From Terriglobia bacterium (GTDB taxonomy: Bacteria > Acidobacteriota > UBA6911), in assembly GCA_020072565.1 (NCBI GenBank), contig JAIQGI010000010.1, positions 1-64,000 on the forward strand: a DNA stretch of 64,000 bases. The letters are read 5' to 3'. Shown in pieces: positions 8,835 through 17,730 of this stretch. Under the pieces are notes generated by a model that saw only the letters and a program-made list of their open reading frames with translations, searched no databases and was not told the origin of the DNA. Position 1 is the stretch's first letter; every line of letters starts with the position of its first letter. A program made the translations under genes and the position numbers.

Positions 8835-11800
8835 CCCCCGCAATCCACAACGATCATCCGCATCGGGTCATAAAACCCTTCTTCACTTTCGGCACCCTGA
8901 CCCTTCTCATCTTCATGGGCGTCGGCTTCTCGTTCGGCATCACACGCATGCTCCTGGGGCTGGGCACGGTGACGAATCTGGACAATCACAATCCCTGGGG
9001 CATCTGGATCTCCTTCGACGTGGCCTGCGGCGTAGCTCTGGCAGCCGGCGGATTCACCACGGCGGCACTGGTGGATATTTTCGGCAGGAGAAAGTACAAG
9101 GCTCTTCTCCGCCCGGCCATCCTCACGGCGTTTCTGGGCTACCTCTGGGTCGCCATCGCGTTGAGCTTTGACCTGGGACGCTACTGGAACATCTGGCGCC
9201 CGATTTTCAATTGGCAGGGCAACTCGGTTCTTTTCGAAGTAGGCATGTGTGTGACTGCCTACCTCATAGTTCTGAGCATAGAGATGAGCCCATCCATCCT
9301 GGAGGGGCTGAAAGCCAGGATCGATCAGGGGGAATGGGGGGCCACCCTCCTCGGTCGCGTGGAGAAACCAATCCTCGCGCTTTACACCGGAATCCGGATC
9401 GTTTTGCCTCTGTTCATCGTGGCCGGCGTGGTGCTCTCCTTTATGCACCAGTCTTCGCTGGGCACGCTGATGCTCATCGCCCCCTCCAAGCTGAGTGCGC
9501 TGTGGGATACTCCCATCCTCCCCATCCTGTTTCTTCTGTCGGCGATGATGGTGGGATTCCCGATGGTGATCCTGGAGTCCATATATGCAAACATCAGTTT
9601 CGGCCGCAGCCCCGAGATGGAGTTGCTCACTCCCATGGCGCGAATCATCCCCTGGTTCCTTGGGACCTATGGTGCGGTGAAAATCGGGGACCTCATCGTC
9701 CGGCACAGTCAGCTCAATTTCCTCGAGCATCCTGCAGCCACGACTTCGTTGTTCATTGAGATCCTGTTGGGCATCATCGCCCCATTCCTGCTTTTCCTGA
9801 ACAAGGCGGTGCGCCGGTCCATGGGATGGCTTTTCTTCACCGTCTCTCTGATCATCTTCGGCGTGGTTCTGAACCGCATCAACGTGTTCCTCGTGGGTTA
9901 CAACCCTCCATACGCCACCAAAGCCTATTTCCCGTCGATCGGGGAGATCGCGATGACCGTTGCCATCGTCTCCAGCATCCTGTTCTGTTACCGGATGTTT
10001 GTGACGTTCTTCCCTATCCTGCCCGGATACGTGCCGACCACTGAGGTCCAGCTCGCCCGGATGCGTGAAGAGCGCGAGCGGACCGTGAATCCCTTCTGGA
10101 CCTGGGTGATCCGCGGCACAGGGATCGCATGCCTCCTGGCTTTCATCGCGCTGTACAGCCTGGTGCACATCGAGGCCATCCAGGCCTCTGTCAGGACCGT
10201 CCAGGAGGTCTTGCGCATCACTACACAACAGCCTGTTCCTCAGGCGCCCACGGGGTCAACCGGGCCGGCCTACCCGCAGCGTCCTGCAGCTTATAAAAAC
10301 TTCTATCTGCTGGACAGTCAGGTGTTGAAAGCCAGATCGGACGATTACGAGCCGGTGGGCTTCTCCCACCGGATCCACGACGAGTTGGTGGGTGGCGACT
10401 GCGGGGTATGCCATCACCGCTATGCGTCGACCGAGGGTGACCGCGTGGGGCAAGACATCAAGGAAATGCACGCAGCCATGGACATCAAGATGGGTGGCCC
10501 CTGTTCGGCTTGCCATGACGATATGGCCCCGAACCCTCCCCAGAGCTGCAACCGCTGTCACGGCCTGTCCAACGAGCCGGACGACCCTTCCCGCATCGGC
10601 CTGAAAGGCGCTTACCACCGCCAGTGCATCGGCTGCCACGAGCGCCAACTCAAGCCGGCGTCAGCGCCTACGGAATGCGCCTCCTGCCATCACCCCTGGA
10701 CGCCCGACCATTCCATTCTGGCTTCTTTCAAAGGCAAGCCCAGTCCGCAGGAAGTGACCCGGACTTGCTTGAGCTGTCACGCGAAGGTGGGACAGGACCT
10801 GCTGAAAACTGCCCACTGGAACTGGAAGGGATACTCCCCGACGCTGGCAGGCTACGAACACCGGACCGACATCAGCCTCACGTTGATGGTGAACAACTAC
10901 TGCGTCGCCATCGGCTCCAACGTCCAGCAGTGCATGTCCTGCCACATCGGTTACGGCGGGGTGGACAAGCGTTTCGACTTTACCGATCCGGCCAATATCG
11001 ATTGCCTGGTCTGTCACGACACGACCGGCACTTACCGCAAGGATCCGCTCAAAGGAGGCTTCCCGGACCCATCATTGGATCTGATCGCGATCGCGCAAAA
11101 GGTGGGACGCCCCTCCCGGCAGACCTGCGGTTCCTGCCATTTTGAAAGCGGCGGGGCCACCAACGCCAAGCATGGCGACCTCGAGCCGGCCCTGGCGACG
11201 CCAAACACCAGTTCTGACCTGCACATGGGATCGCTGAACATGCGCTGCCAGGATTGCCATACTACCAGCGAACACAGGATCTCCGGGATGTCCTTGAGCG
11301 CTCCCGCAGTGGAGGGGCGCGTAGCCTGTGAAAAGTGCCATGGCCTTACCCCCCACGGCGTGGCAGGCGTGCTCAGCCGCCATCTGGACGACCACATCCG
11401 GGCCGTCGCCTGTGAAACATGCCACATTCCCTCCTTTGCTCACGACTCGCCGACTCTCCTGCGACGCGACTATTCGAAGGCGGGACAAAACCGTCCCGAA
11501 AGCCGGGACCGATATGGAATGCCGGAGTACGATAAGAAGTTCGGCGCTCTGATCTGGGGGAAGGACCTGTTGCCCACATACCTCTGGTACGACGGGACTC
11601 GCAATGCCTCCCTCGTCGGGGATAAGATCGACGCGTCGGCAACCGTGGTCCTCAATGCTCCCGTAGGAGAGAAACGCAGTCCGGCGGCACGCATCTTCCC
11701 CTTCAAGGTGCATACAGCGGTCCAGCCTTACGACACGGAAGACAATGTCCTGGCGATGCCCAATTTCCTCGAGGACTATTGGGTCCACTTCGACTGGGCC

Positions 11801-12130
11801 AAAGCCATCGCCGACGGGATGAAGCAGGTAGGTCTCCCATACTCGGGGAAGTACGGCTTCGTGGAAACCAAAATGTACTCCTCCATTCATCACGAGGTGG
11901 TCCCCGCCAAAAAGGCCCTGGGCTGCTCCGATTGCCACAGTCCGGAGGCTACCACCTGCACGCGCTGCCATAAGAACGCCCAGGGGATGACACTCCCCGC
12001 GCACCGTCTCGCAGTCTATCCGGAAGTGAAGAACCGGATCGATTTCAAGGCCCTGGGATATCCCGGCGACCCAGCCTTCGTGGGCGGGCGCTTCTATATC
12101 ACCCTTGGCCGCGGTTCCCCACCCAAGTAA
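8831..12130 (+). CDS. NrfD/HybB membrane module fused to a 14-heme cytochrome c
   Basis: A 1099-residue fusion. The ATG at 8831 overlaps the previous stop and has GGGGAGGTG upstream. Residues of about 15-430 are an NrfD/HybB-type protein with roughly ten membrane helices; a last helix lies near 435-455 (TGIACLLAFIALYSLVHIEA). From residue 524 to 1047 there are 14 CXXCH motifs. The first five (CGVCH to CASCH) have cytochrome-c3-like spacing. From residue 646 the pattern (CLSCH, AHWNWKG, CMSCHIGYG, FDF, CLVCHDTTGTY, CGSCH, CQDCH, CEKCH, CETCH, GCSDCH) resembles the octaheme tetrathionate reductase family, plus an extra CTRCH. NrfD proteins oxidise or reduce membrane quinones; the octaheme family reduces tetrathionate or nitrogen oxyanions. 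I infer a quinol-linked periplasmic oxidoreductase with unknown substrate. The layout recalls Hmc, but there the cytochrome is a separate chain. Confidence 0.85.
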   Translation: MTPAIHNDHPHRVIKPFFTFGTLTLLIFMGVGFSFGITRMLLGLGTVTNLDNHNPWGIWISFDVACGVALAAGGFTTAALVDIFGRRKYKALLRPAILTAFLGYLWVAIALSFDLGRYWNIWRPIFNWQGNSVLFEVGMCVTAYLIVLSIEMSPSILEGLKARIDQGEWGATLLGRVEKPILALYTGIRIVLPLFIVAGVVLSFMHQSSLGTLMLIAPSKLSALWDTPILPILFLLSAMMVGFPMVILESIYANISFGRSPEMELLTPMARIIPWFLGTYGAVKIGDLIVRHSQLNFLEHPAATTSLFIEILLGIIAPFLLFLNKAVRRSMGWLFFTVSLIIFGVVLNRINVFLVGYNPPYATKAYFPSIGEIAMTVAIVSSILFCYRMFVTFFPILPGYVPTTEVQLARMREERERTVNPFWTWVIRGTGIACLLAFIALYSLVHIEAIQASVRTVQEVLRITTQQPVPQAPTGSTGPAYPQRPAAYKNFYLLDSQVLKARSDDYEPVGFSHRIHDELVGGDCGVCHHRYASTEGDRVGQDIKEMHAAMDIKMGGPCSACHDDMAPNPPQSCNRCHGLSNEPDDPSRIGLKGAYHRQCIGCHERQLKPASAPTECASCHHPWTPDHSILASFKGKPSPQEVTRTCLSCHAKVGQDLLKTAHWNWKGYSPTLAGYEHRTDISLTLMVNNYCVAIGSNVQQCMSCHIGYGGVDKRFDFTDPANIDCLVCHDTTGTYRKDPLKGGFPDPSLDLIAIAQKVGRPSRQTCGSCHFESGGATNAKHGDLEPALATPNTSSDLHMGSLNMRCQDCHTTSEHRISGMSLSAPAVEGRVACEKCHGLTPHGVAGVLSRHLDDHIRAVACETCHIPSFAHDSPTLLRRDYSKAGQNRPESRDRYGMPEYDKKFGALIWGKDLLPTYLWYDGTRNASLVGDKIDASATVVLNAPVGEKRSPAARIFPFKVHTAVQPYDTEDNVLAMPNFLEDYWVHFDWAKAIADGMKQVGLPYSGKYGFVETKMYSSIHHEVVPAKKALGCSDCHSPEATTCTRCHKNAQGMTLPAHRLAVYPEVKNRIDFKALGYPGDPAFVGGRFYITLGRGSPPK

Positions 12131-12279
12131 GAGATGAGGATCTTTGACCCGGTCATGGTGAAACTTTTTGATTACCGAGGGGTTATAGCGACCAGGAACC
12201 AGGAAATCTCTGGGGGGCTTCGAGTCCCTGGGTTTCAGGGGCGGCTCTTGAGAAACACGGAGCCGGATTTGGTCAAACT

Positions 12280-13863
12280 ATGAAGAAGTCACTGATGTCG
12301 ACGGTTGTGATCCTGGTGGCAATGGTCGGAACAGCAGCGCCCCAGGCGGTGGTGAACCCTTTTGAGAGCCCGGCGGGTCTGACGTCTCAGGGAAAGATCG
12401 ACGACTTGGTTTTTAGCCGGTTGAAAGGAGCGGGTATTCAACCCGCCAATGCCTGTTCGGACGCCGTATTTGTCCGCCGCGCCTATCTGGACGTGATCGG
12501 CACGCTGCCCACCGCGGAGGAGGCGCGAGCATTTCTATCGGATCAGGATCCGAACAAACGCGGCGCCCTGATCGATCGCCTGCTGGAGCGGGACGAGTTT
12601 GCGGATTACTGGGCAATGAAGTGGAGCGATCTACTGCGTGTGAAGTCGGAGTTCCCGATCAATTTGTGGCCCAATGCGGTTCAGGGATACTATCGCTGGA
12701 TTCGAACTTCCCTGAAGGAGAACCTCCCGTACGACAGGTTTGCTCGGGAACTGCTCACGGCCAGCGGCAGCAATTTCCGCGTGCCCCAGGTCAACTTCTA
12801 CCGGGCCGTCCAGAGCCGCGAACCGCAGGCTATTGCGCAGGCCGTGGCGTTGACCTTTATGGGGGTGCGCGCAGAAAACTGGCCGAAAGACCGTCTGTCA
12901 GGCATGGCGGCATTTTTCTCTAAGATCGGTTACAAATACACCGGGGAATGGAAGGAGGAGATCGTCTCATTCGATCTCGGCAAGGCCGCATCGGGGGCTG
13001 CCGCCGCCGTGTCGCCGGCAGCCGTTTTCCCGGATGGCAAGCCGGCTCGCCTGTCCCCAAACCAGGATCCACGTGAGGTGTTTGCCAACTGGCTTGTCAG
13101 TCCGGAGAATCCATATTTCGCACGTAACGTCGTGAACCGCGTATGGTCCTGGCTGCTGGGGCGCGGCATTGTTCATGAGCCGGACGACATCCGGCCGGAC
13201 AATCCACCCAGCAATCCCGAACTGCTGGCCTTTCTCGAGCGGGAGTTGGTGTCTGCCCACTACGATCTGAAGCACATCTACCGCTTGATTCTAAACTCGC
13301 AGGTGTATCAGCTCTCCTCTATTCCCAGGACCGATCGTCCCGAGGGCGCAGCCGACTTCGCATATTACCCGCTGCGCCGGCTGGATGCAGAAGTGCTGAT
13401 CGACGCCATCTGCCAGATCACCGGCACGACCGAACAGTATGCCAGCCCGATTCCCGAGCCGTTTACCTTGATCCCGGAAGACCAGCGCTCGATCGCGCTG
13501 GCGGACGCGAGCATCACCAGTTCCTTCCTCGAGATGTTCGGCCGCTCGCCGCGGGACACCGGCCTGGAATCGGAGCGGAACAACCGGCCCACGGCCGAAC
13601 AAAAACTGCACCTCCTGAATTCGAGTCATATCCAGCTCAAGATTCAGCAGAGCAGCAAGCTCAGGTCGCTGGTCCAGCCCGGAGCCAACCCGCGAGGACC
13701 AGCGGATTCGATTTACCTGACCATCCTCTCGCGTTTCCCCACGGATGAGGAGTTAAAGGTCATAGGGGCGTATTTCCAGCCTGTCACGGGCAACAGGTGG
13801 CCGGCGATCGTGGATCTGGTCTGGGCGCTGATCAACAGCCCGGAGTTTCTCTACCGGCATTAG
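12280..13863 (+). CDS. DUF1549/DUF1553 (PSCyt2/PSD1) exported protein
   Basis: A 527-residue protein with a signal peptide (KKSLMSTVVILVAMVGTAAPQA). The N-terminal half has DUF1549 features (IDDLVFSRLKGAGI, FVRRAYLDVIGTLPT, WAMKWSDLLRVKSE, NLPYDRFARELLTASG). The C-terminal half has DUF1553 features (LVSPENPYFARNVVNRVWS, GRGIVHEPDD, LLAFLERELV). These domains are common in Planctomycetes and Acidobacteriota, often with an N-terminal cytochrome domain (PSCyt1) and always close to DUF1501 genes; their biochemical role is unknown. This copy has no CXXCH, so it lacks the cytochrome part, which is notable next to a 14-heme protein. The gene starts 149 nt after that gene and ends 33 nt before the DUF1501 gene. 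The ribosome site is weak. Confidence 0.88.
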   Translation: MKKSLMSTVVILVAMVGTAAPQAVVNPFESPAGLTSQGKIDDLVFSRLKGAGIQPANACSDAVFVRRAYLDVIGTLPTAEEARAFLSDQDPNKRGALIDRLLERDEFADYWAMKWSDLLRVKSEFPINLWPNAVQGYYRWIRTSLKENLPYDRFARELLTASGSNFRVPQVNFYRAVQSREPQAIAQAVALTFMGVRAENWPKDRLSGMAAFFSKIGYKYTGEWKEEIVSFDLGKAASGAAAAVSPAAVFPDGKPARLSPNQDPREVFANWLVSPENPYFARNVVNRVWSWLLGRGIVHEPDDIRPDNPPSNPELLAFLERELVSAHYDLKHIYRLILNSQVYQLSSIPRTDRPEGAADFAYYPLRRLDAEVLIDAICQITGTTEQYASPIPEPFTLIPEDQRSIALADASITSSFLEMFGRSPRDTGLESERNNRPTAEQKLHLLNSSHIQLKIQQSSKLRSLVQPGANPRGPADSIYLTILSRFPTDEELKVIGAYFQPVTGNRWPAIVDLVWALINSPEFLYRH

Positions 13864-13896
13864 AACAAAGCGGAAGCATTCCGGGAAGGCGGACTA

Positions 13897-15261
13897 ATGA
13901 CCACAGGAAAAGGTCCAAAGGAGGATCTGATTCCGGGCATCTTCGGTATGCCCATTTCCAGGCGCGAAGCGTTGCGCCGCAGTCTTTTCGGCGCAGCCGG
14001 ATTTGTGCTGGCCGGCAGCCCCGGCCTGTGTGCGCAGTCCGCCGCGCCCCCTGCCAAAGCTAAGTCGATCATCCAAATCTGGATGTGGGGCGGTCCGTCG
14101 CACCTGGACACCTTCGATCCGAAACCGGACGCGGGCTACGACTATTGCGGCCCGTTGAACAAGCCCATCCCGACCAACGTGAATGGAATCATCATCGGCG
14201 AGTTACTCCCCTTGCTCGCTCAACAGGCCGACAAATATTCCATAATCCGCAGCATGACACACGGCATCAACGCTCATGAAACGGCCTCCTATATGGTTCA
14301 GACCGGGAGGAAGCCCGGCGAACGGCTGGTTTACCCCTCCGTCGGCGCGGTAGTCTCACTGTTCAAAGGCTATAACGCCGGATACCGCGGATTGATCCCG
14401 CCCTACATCGTGCTGACCCAGCCCCAAGGGCGCTTTGATGAGGCGGGATTTCTGGGGCAGCGCTACAAACCCTTTGCTACCGGGGGCGACCCGGCACAGG
14501 CGCGGTTCGCCGTGGAAGGCATCGTCGCCCAAGGCGTCTCCGACCAGCGTCAGCAGGACCGGCGCGCGTTGCTCCACAAGCTGGATACGCTCGGGAAGGT
14601 CATGAAAGATGATGCCTCGTTGAAGGCTCTCAATCAGGCCGAACAACAGGCATATGAACTGATCCTGGGCGACGCGGGCAAGGTATTCGACCTCGCGCAG
14701 GAAAAGGACGAGATGAAAGAGCGTTATGGCCGCAACACGTTCGGGCAATCCTGCCTGGTGGCGCGGCGGCTGGTGGAGCGCGGCGTCCCTTACATCACCA
14801 TCAATTATCAGGGGTGGGATACCCACAGACAGCATTTCCAGATTATGCGTCAGAGATTGCCGCAAATGGACAAAGGCATGGCAACCCTGCTCCAGGACTT
14901 GTCGGAACGCGGCCTGCTCGACAGCACGATCCTCTGGTGGAGCGGTGAATTCGGCAGAACGCCCAGAGTCCAGTGGGAAGCGCCCTGGAACGGCGGGCGC
15001 GGCCATTACGGCCAGGTCTTCTCCGCCGTGGTGGCCGGCGGCGGATTCAAGGGCGGTCGCGTGGTCGGGGCATCGGATGCCAGGGGTGAAGAAGTGAAAG
15101 AACGCCCGGTGTATCCATGCGATCTCATCGGCAGCATGTACGAGCTTCTCGGCATCGACCCCAACGCAAAGCTGCCTAATCCAGAGGGTCTCGATATCCA
15201 CGTGACACCCACAGCCGCAGATGGCATAAGCATGGGCGGTCGCTTGAAGGAGATCATGTAA
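13897..15261 (+). CDS. DUF1501 protein, Tat-exported
   Basis: A 454-residue protein of the DUF1501 family, which is related in fold to the alkaline phosphatase/sulfatase superfamily. A twin-arginine signal lies after about 20 residues (SRREALRRSLFGAAGFVLAG). Typical family stretches are MWGGPSHLDTFDPKP, IRSMTHGINAHETASY, GWDTHRQHF and WWSGEFGRTPR, which include likely metal-binding Asp and His residues. AAGGCGG precedes the ATG. The gene sits between DUF1549/DUF1553 and PPC genes, the usual order in Planctomycetes and Acidobacteriota, and the three probably act together outside the cytoplasm. Substrate and reaction are not known for the family. Confidence 0.9.
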   Translation: MTTGKGPKEDLIPGIFGMPISRREALRRSLFGAAGFVLAGSPGLCAQSAAPPAKAKSIIQIWMWGGPSHLDTFDPKPDAGYDYCGPLNKPIPTNVNGIIIGELLPLLAQQADKYSIIRSMTHGINAHETASYMVQTGRKPGERLVYPSVGAVVSLFKGYNAGYRGLIPPYIVLTQPQGRFDEAGFLGQRYKPFATGGDPAQARFAVEGIVAQGVSDQRQQDRRALLHKLDTLGKVMKDDASLKALNQAEQQAYELILGDAGKVFDLAQEKDEMKERYGRNTFGQSCLVARRLVERGVPYITINYQGWDTHRQHFQIMRQRLPQMDKGMATLLQDLSERGLLDSTILWWSGEFGRTPRVQWEAPWNGGRGHYGQVFSAVVAGGGFKGGRVVGASDARGEEVKERPVYPCDLIGSMYELLGIDPNAKLPNPEGLDIHVTPTAADGISMGGRLKEIM

Positions 15262-15371
15262 TAGATGTTTTTTCGGCGTCCCGGCCGTCAGAGGCCCGCT
15301 TGACCGCCGATACGCCAAGACGCCGGAAGTTGTTTTTGGAAAGAGGCACTCTAGATGCAGTGGAGCATCCC

Positions 15372-17696
15372 ATGAATCCACTCCGATGGCTCGTGACTTT
15401 GTGGCTGGCGGTTTTTCTGGCGGTCGTCCCGGCAGTGTGGGCACAGCAGAACGCCCCGCACCTTGCCTATGCCCTTCCCGCCGGCGGCCAGCAGGGCACC
15501 ACGTTTCAGGTCAAGGTCGGAGGACAGTTTTTGCCCAACGTCACCGATGTGTATGTCTCAGGCGACGGTATCCAAGCCAAGGTGGTCGATTCCACCAGAC
15601 CCATGAACGGGATGCAGGCAACGCAGTTGAGAGACCGGCTGCAGGAGCTCCAGAAACAGCCGATGGATGCTGCGGTCCAGAAGGAAATCACTGATATCAG
15701 GACAAAGCTCCTCATCTTCAATGCCAGCAGAAACGTCGGTCCCGTCCTGGCAGAAACCGCTACGCTAGAGGTAACGATCGCTCCTGACGCAGAGCTCGGC
15801 AAGCGCGAGTTGAGGCTGGGAACGCCGCAAGGATTGTCGAATCCGCTCGTCTTCTGCGTCGGCCAATTTCCCGAATTCAACGAAAAGGAATCGATCAACG
15901 TCGGCGTGCCGCCGGGCGCGAATGCAAATCAACCGGGCGCAATGCAGCCGCAAATCAGCCAGGAACCAACTGACATGGGCATTACGCTGCCGGCCACCAT
16001 AAACGGACGGATCAAGCCCCGTCTGGCTCGGCCTCAGATCCCGGCGCGCCCGAATCCGCAGTTCACCCAGGGCGACGCGGACCGATATCGGTTCCAGGCG
16101 CGGAAGGGCCAGCAGCTGGTCATCGCCGTCAGCGCGCGCGAGTTGATTCCGTACCTCGCCGATGCAGTTCCCGGGTGGTTCCAGGCCACCATCGCACTTT
16201 ATGACGCTGTCGGGAAAGAGCTGGCATATGATGACGACTATCGCTTTCATCCGGATCCCGTCCTCCATTATGAAATCCCCAAGGACGGCGAATACGTGAT
16301 CGAGATCAAGGACGCCCTTTACCGCGGTCGCGAAGATTTCGTGTATCGCATCACCCTGGGTGAGCTGCCTTTTGTAACGAGTATCTTCCCTATGGGCGGC
16401 CCTGCCGGCACCCCGACCAAGGTTGAGATTCGCGGCTGGAATCTTCCGGTGAATAAACTGGTCATGGGTGCCAAAGAAAAGGATCCGGGAATCTATCCGC
16501 TATCCGTGCGCAAGGAGAACCTGGTTTCCAACGCCGCACCTTATGCCGTGGATACGCTGCCGGAAAGTCTCGAAAAGGAACCGAACAACTCCGAGAAGAA
16601 CGCGCAGCGGATCAAGCCGCCTGTCATCATGAACGGGCACATCGATCAGCCCGGTGACTGGGACGTGTTCAGTTTCGAAGGCCGTGCCGGCGAAGAAATC
16701 GTCGCCGAGGTTTATGCGCGCAGGCTCGATTCCCCTTTGGATTCCGTGCTCAAGCTGACCGATGCCACGGGCCGGCAACTGGCGTTCAACGATGATTTTG
16801 AGGACAAGGGATCGGGGTTGGAGACACATCACGCCGATTCCCTGATCATGGCGACTCTGCCGGCGAAGGGAACTTACTATTTGTATCTTGGTGATGCCCA
16901 GCAGAAGGGCGGCTCGGAGTATTCCTACCGCCTGCGCATCAGCGCGCCGCGGCCCGATTTCGATCTCCGGGTCACGCCGTCGGGCATCAACACCGCGGCC
17001 GGCATGAGCGTTCCCATCACCGTCTATGCGCTGCGCAAAGATGGATTTAACGGAGATATTGCGCTGGCTTTTTTAAAGAACGCACCGAGAGGATTCGTTC
17101 TGAGCGGGGGCCTGATACCGGCCGGCCAGGACCAGGTGCGGCTCACGCTGACGGTTCCGCAACAGCAGCCGCAGCGGGCACCCCTGACTCTGAACATGGA
17201 AGGCCGAGCGCTGATTCAGGGACATGAGGTTCGCCGCGAGGCGGTACCGGCTGAAGATATGATGCAGGCATTTGCCTACCGGCATCTCGTCCCCGTGAAA
17301 GACCTCAGGGTTGCGGTTACGAGGCGCAGTTTGTTCAGGAGCCCGGTAAGAATCCAGGGCGATACACCGCTGAAGATCACTGCCGGCGGCACCGTCAGGA
17401 TTCCAGTTGAATTGCCGCCGATTCCGCCGAACGCTCTTATAGACAAGGTCCAGTTCGAGTTGAGCGAGCCGCCGGAGGGAATCGAACTCCGGCAGACGTC
17501 GCAGGCTCAGGAAAGCGCCGAGATCGTCCTGCAATGCGATGCGGCAAAAGCCAAGACCGGCTTGAAGGGAAACCTGATCATCAGCATCTCTGCCGAGAGA
17601 ACGCCGCCCGCTGCAAACGGAAGGCCGCAGCCGAACAGGCAACGCGTCCCTCTGGGCACGCTACCGGCCATCCCTTTCGAAATCGTCAAACGCTAG
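15372..17696 (+). CDS. Exported protein with two PPC (pre-peptidase C-terminal) domains
   Basis: A 774-residue secreted protein. The ATG at 15372 is chosen because a clean signal peptide follows (NPLRWLVTLWLAVFLAVVPAVWAQ); the open frame extends upstream to 15300 without signal features. Two PPC-type beta sandwiches are visible: one around residues 210-330 (DADRYRFQARKGQQLVI, YDDDYRFHPDP, DGEYVIEIKD) and one around 395-520 (EKEPNNSEKNAQRI, DWDVFSFEGRAGEEIV, KGTYYLYLGD). An Ig-like stretch (TSIFPMGGPAGTPTKVEIRG) lies between them. No catalytic domain is recognisable, so it is probably a binding or scaffold partner of the DUF1549 and DUF1501 proteins encoded just upstream. Confidence 0.85.
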   Translation: MNPLRWLVTLWLAVFLAVVPAVWAQQNAPHLAYALPAGGQQGTTFQVKVGGQFLPNVTDVYVSGDGIQAKVVDSTRPMNGMQATQLRDRLQELQKQPMDAAVQKEITDIRTKLLIFNASRNVGPVLAETATLEVTIAPDAELGKRELRLGTPQGLSNPLVFCVGQFPEFNEKESINVGVPPGANANQPGAMQPQISQEPTDMGITLPATINGRIKPRLARPQIPARPNPQFTQGDADRYRFQARKGQQLVIAVSARELIPYLADAVPGWFQATIALYDAVGKELAYDDDYRFHPDPVLHYEIPKDGEYVIEIKDALYRGREDFVYRITLGELPFVTSIFPMGGPAGTPTKVEIRGWNLPVNKLVMGAKEKDPGIYPLSVRKENLVSNAAPYAVDTLPESLEKEPNNSEKNAQRIKPPVIMNGHIDQPGDWDVFSFEGRAGEEIVAEVYARRLDSPLDSVLKLTDATGRQLAFNDDFEDKGSGLETHHADSLIMATLPAKGTYYLYLGDAQQKGGSEYSYRLRISAPRPDFDLRVTPSGINTAAGMSVPITVYALRKDGFNGDIALAFLKNAPRGFVLSGGLIPAGQDQVRLTLTVPQQQPQRAPLTLNMEGRALIQGHEVRREAVPAEDMMQAFAYRHLVPVKDLRVAVTRRSLFRSPVRIQGDTPLKITAGGTVRIPVELPPIPPNALIDKVQFELSEPPEGIELRQTSQAQESAEIVLQCDAAKAKTGLKGNLIISISAERTPPAANGRPQPNRQRVPLGTLPAIPFEIVKR

Positions 17697-17730
17697 GAGA
17701 AGCAGGGTCGGGACAGTCAACGCAGAAAAG

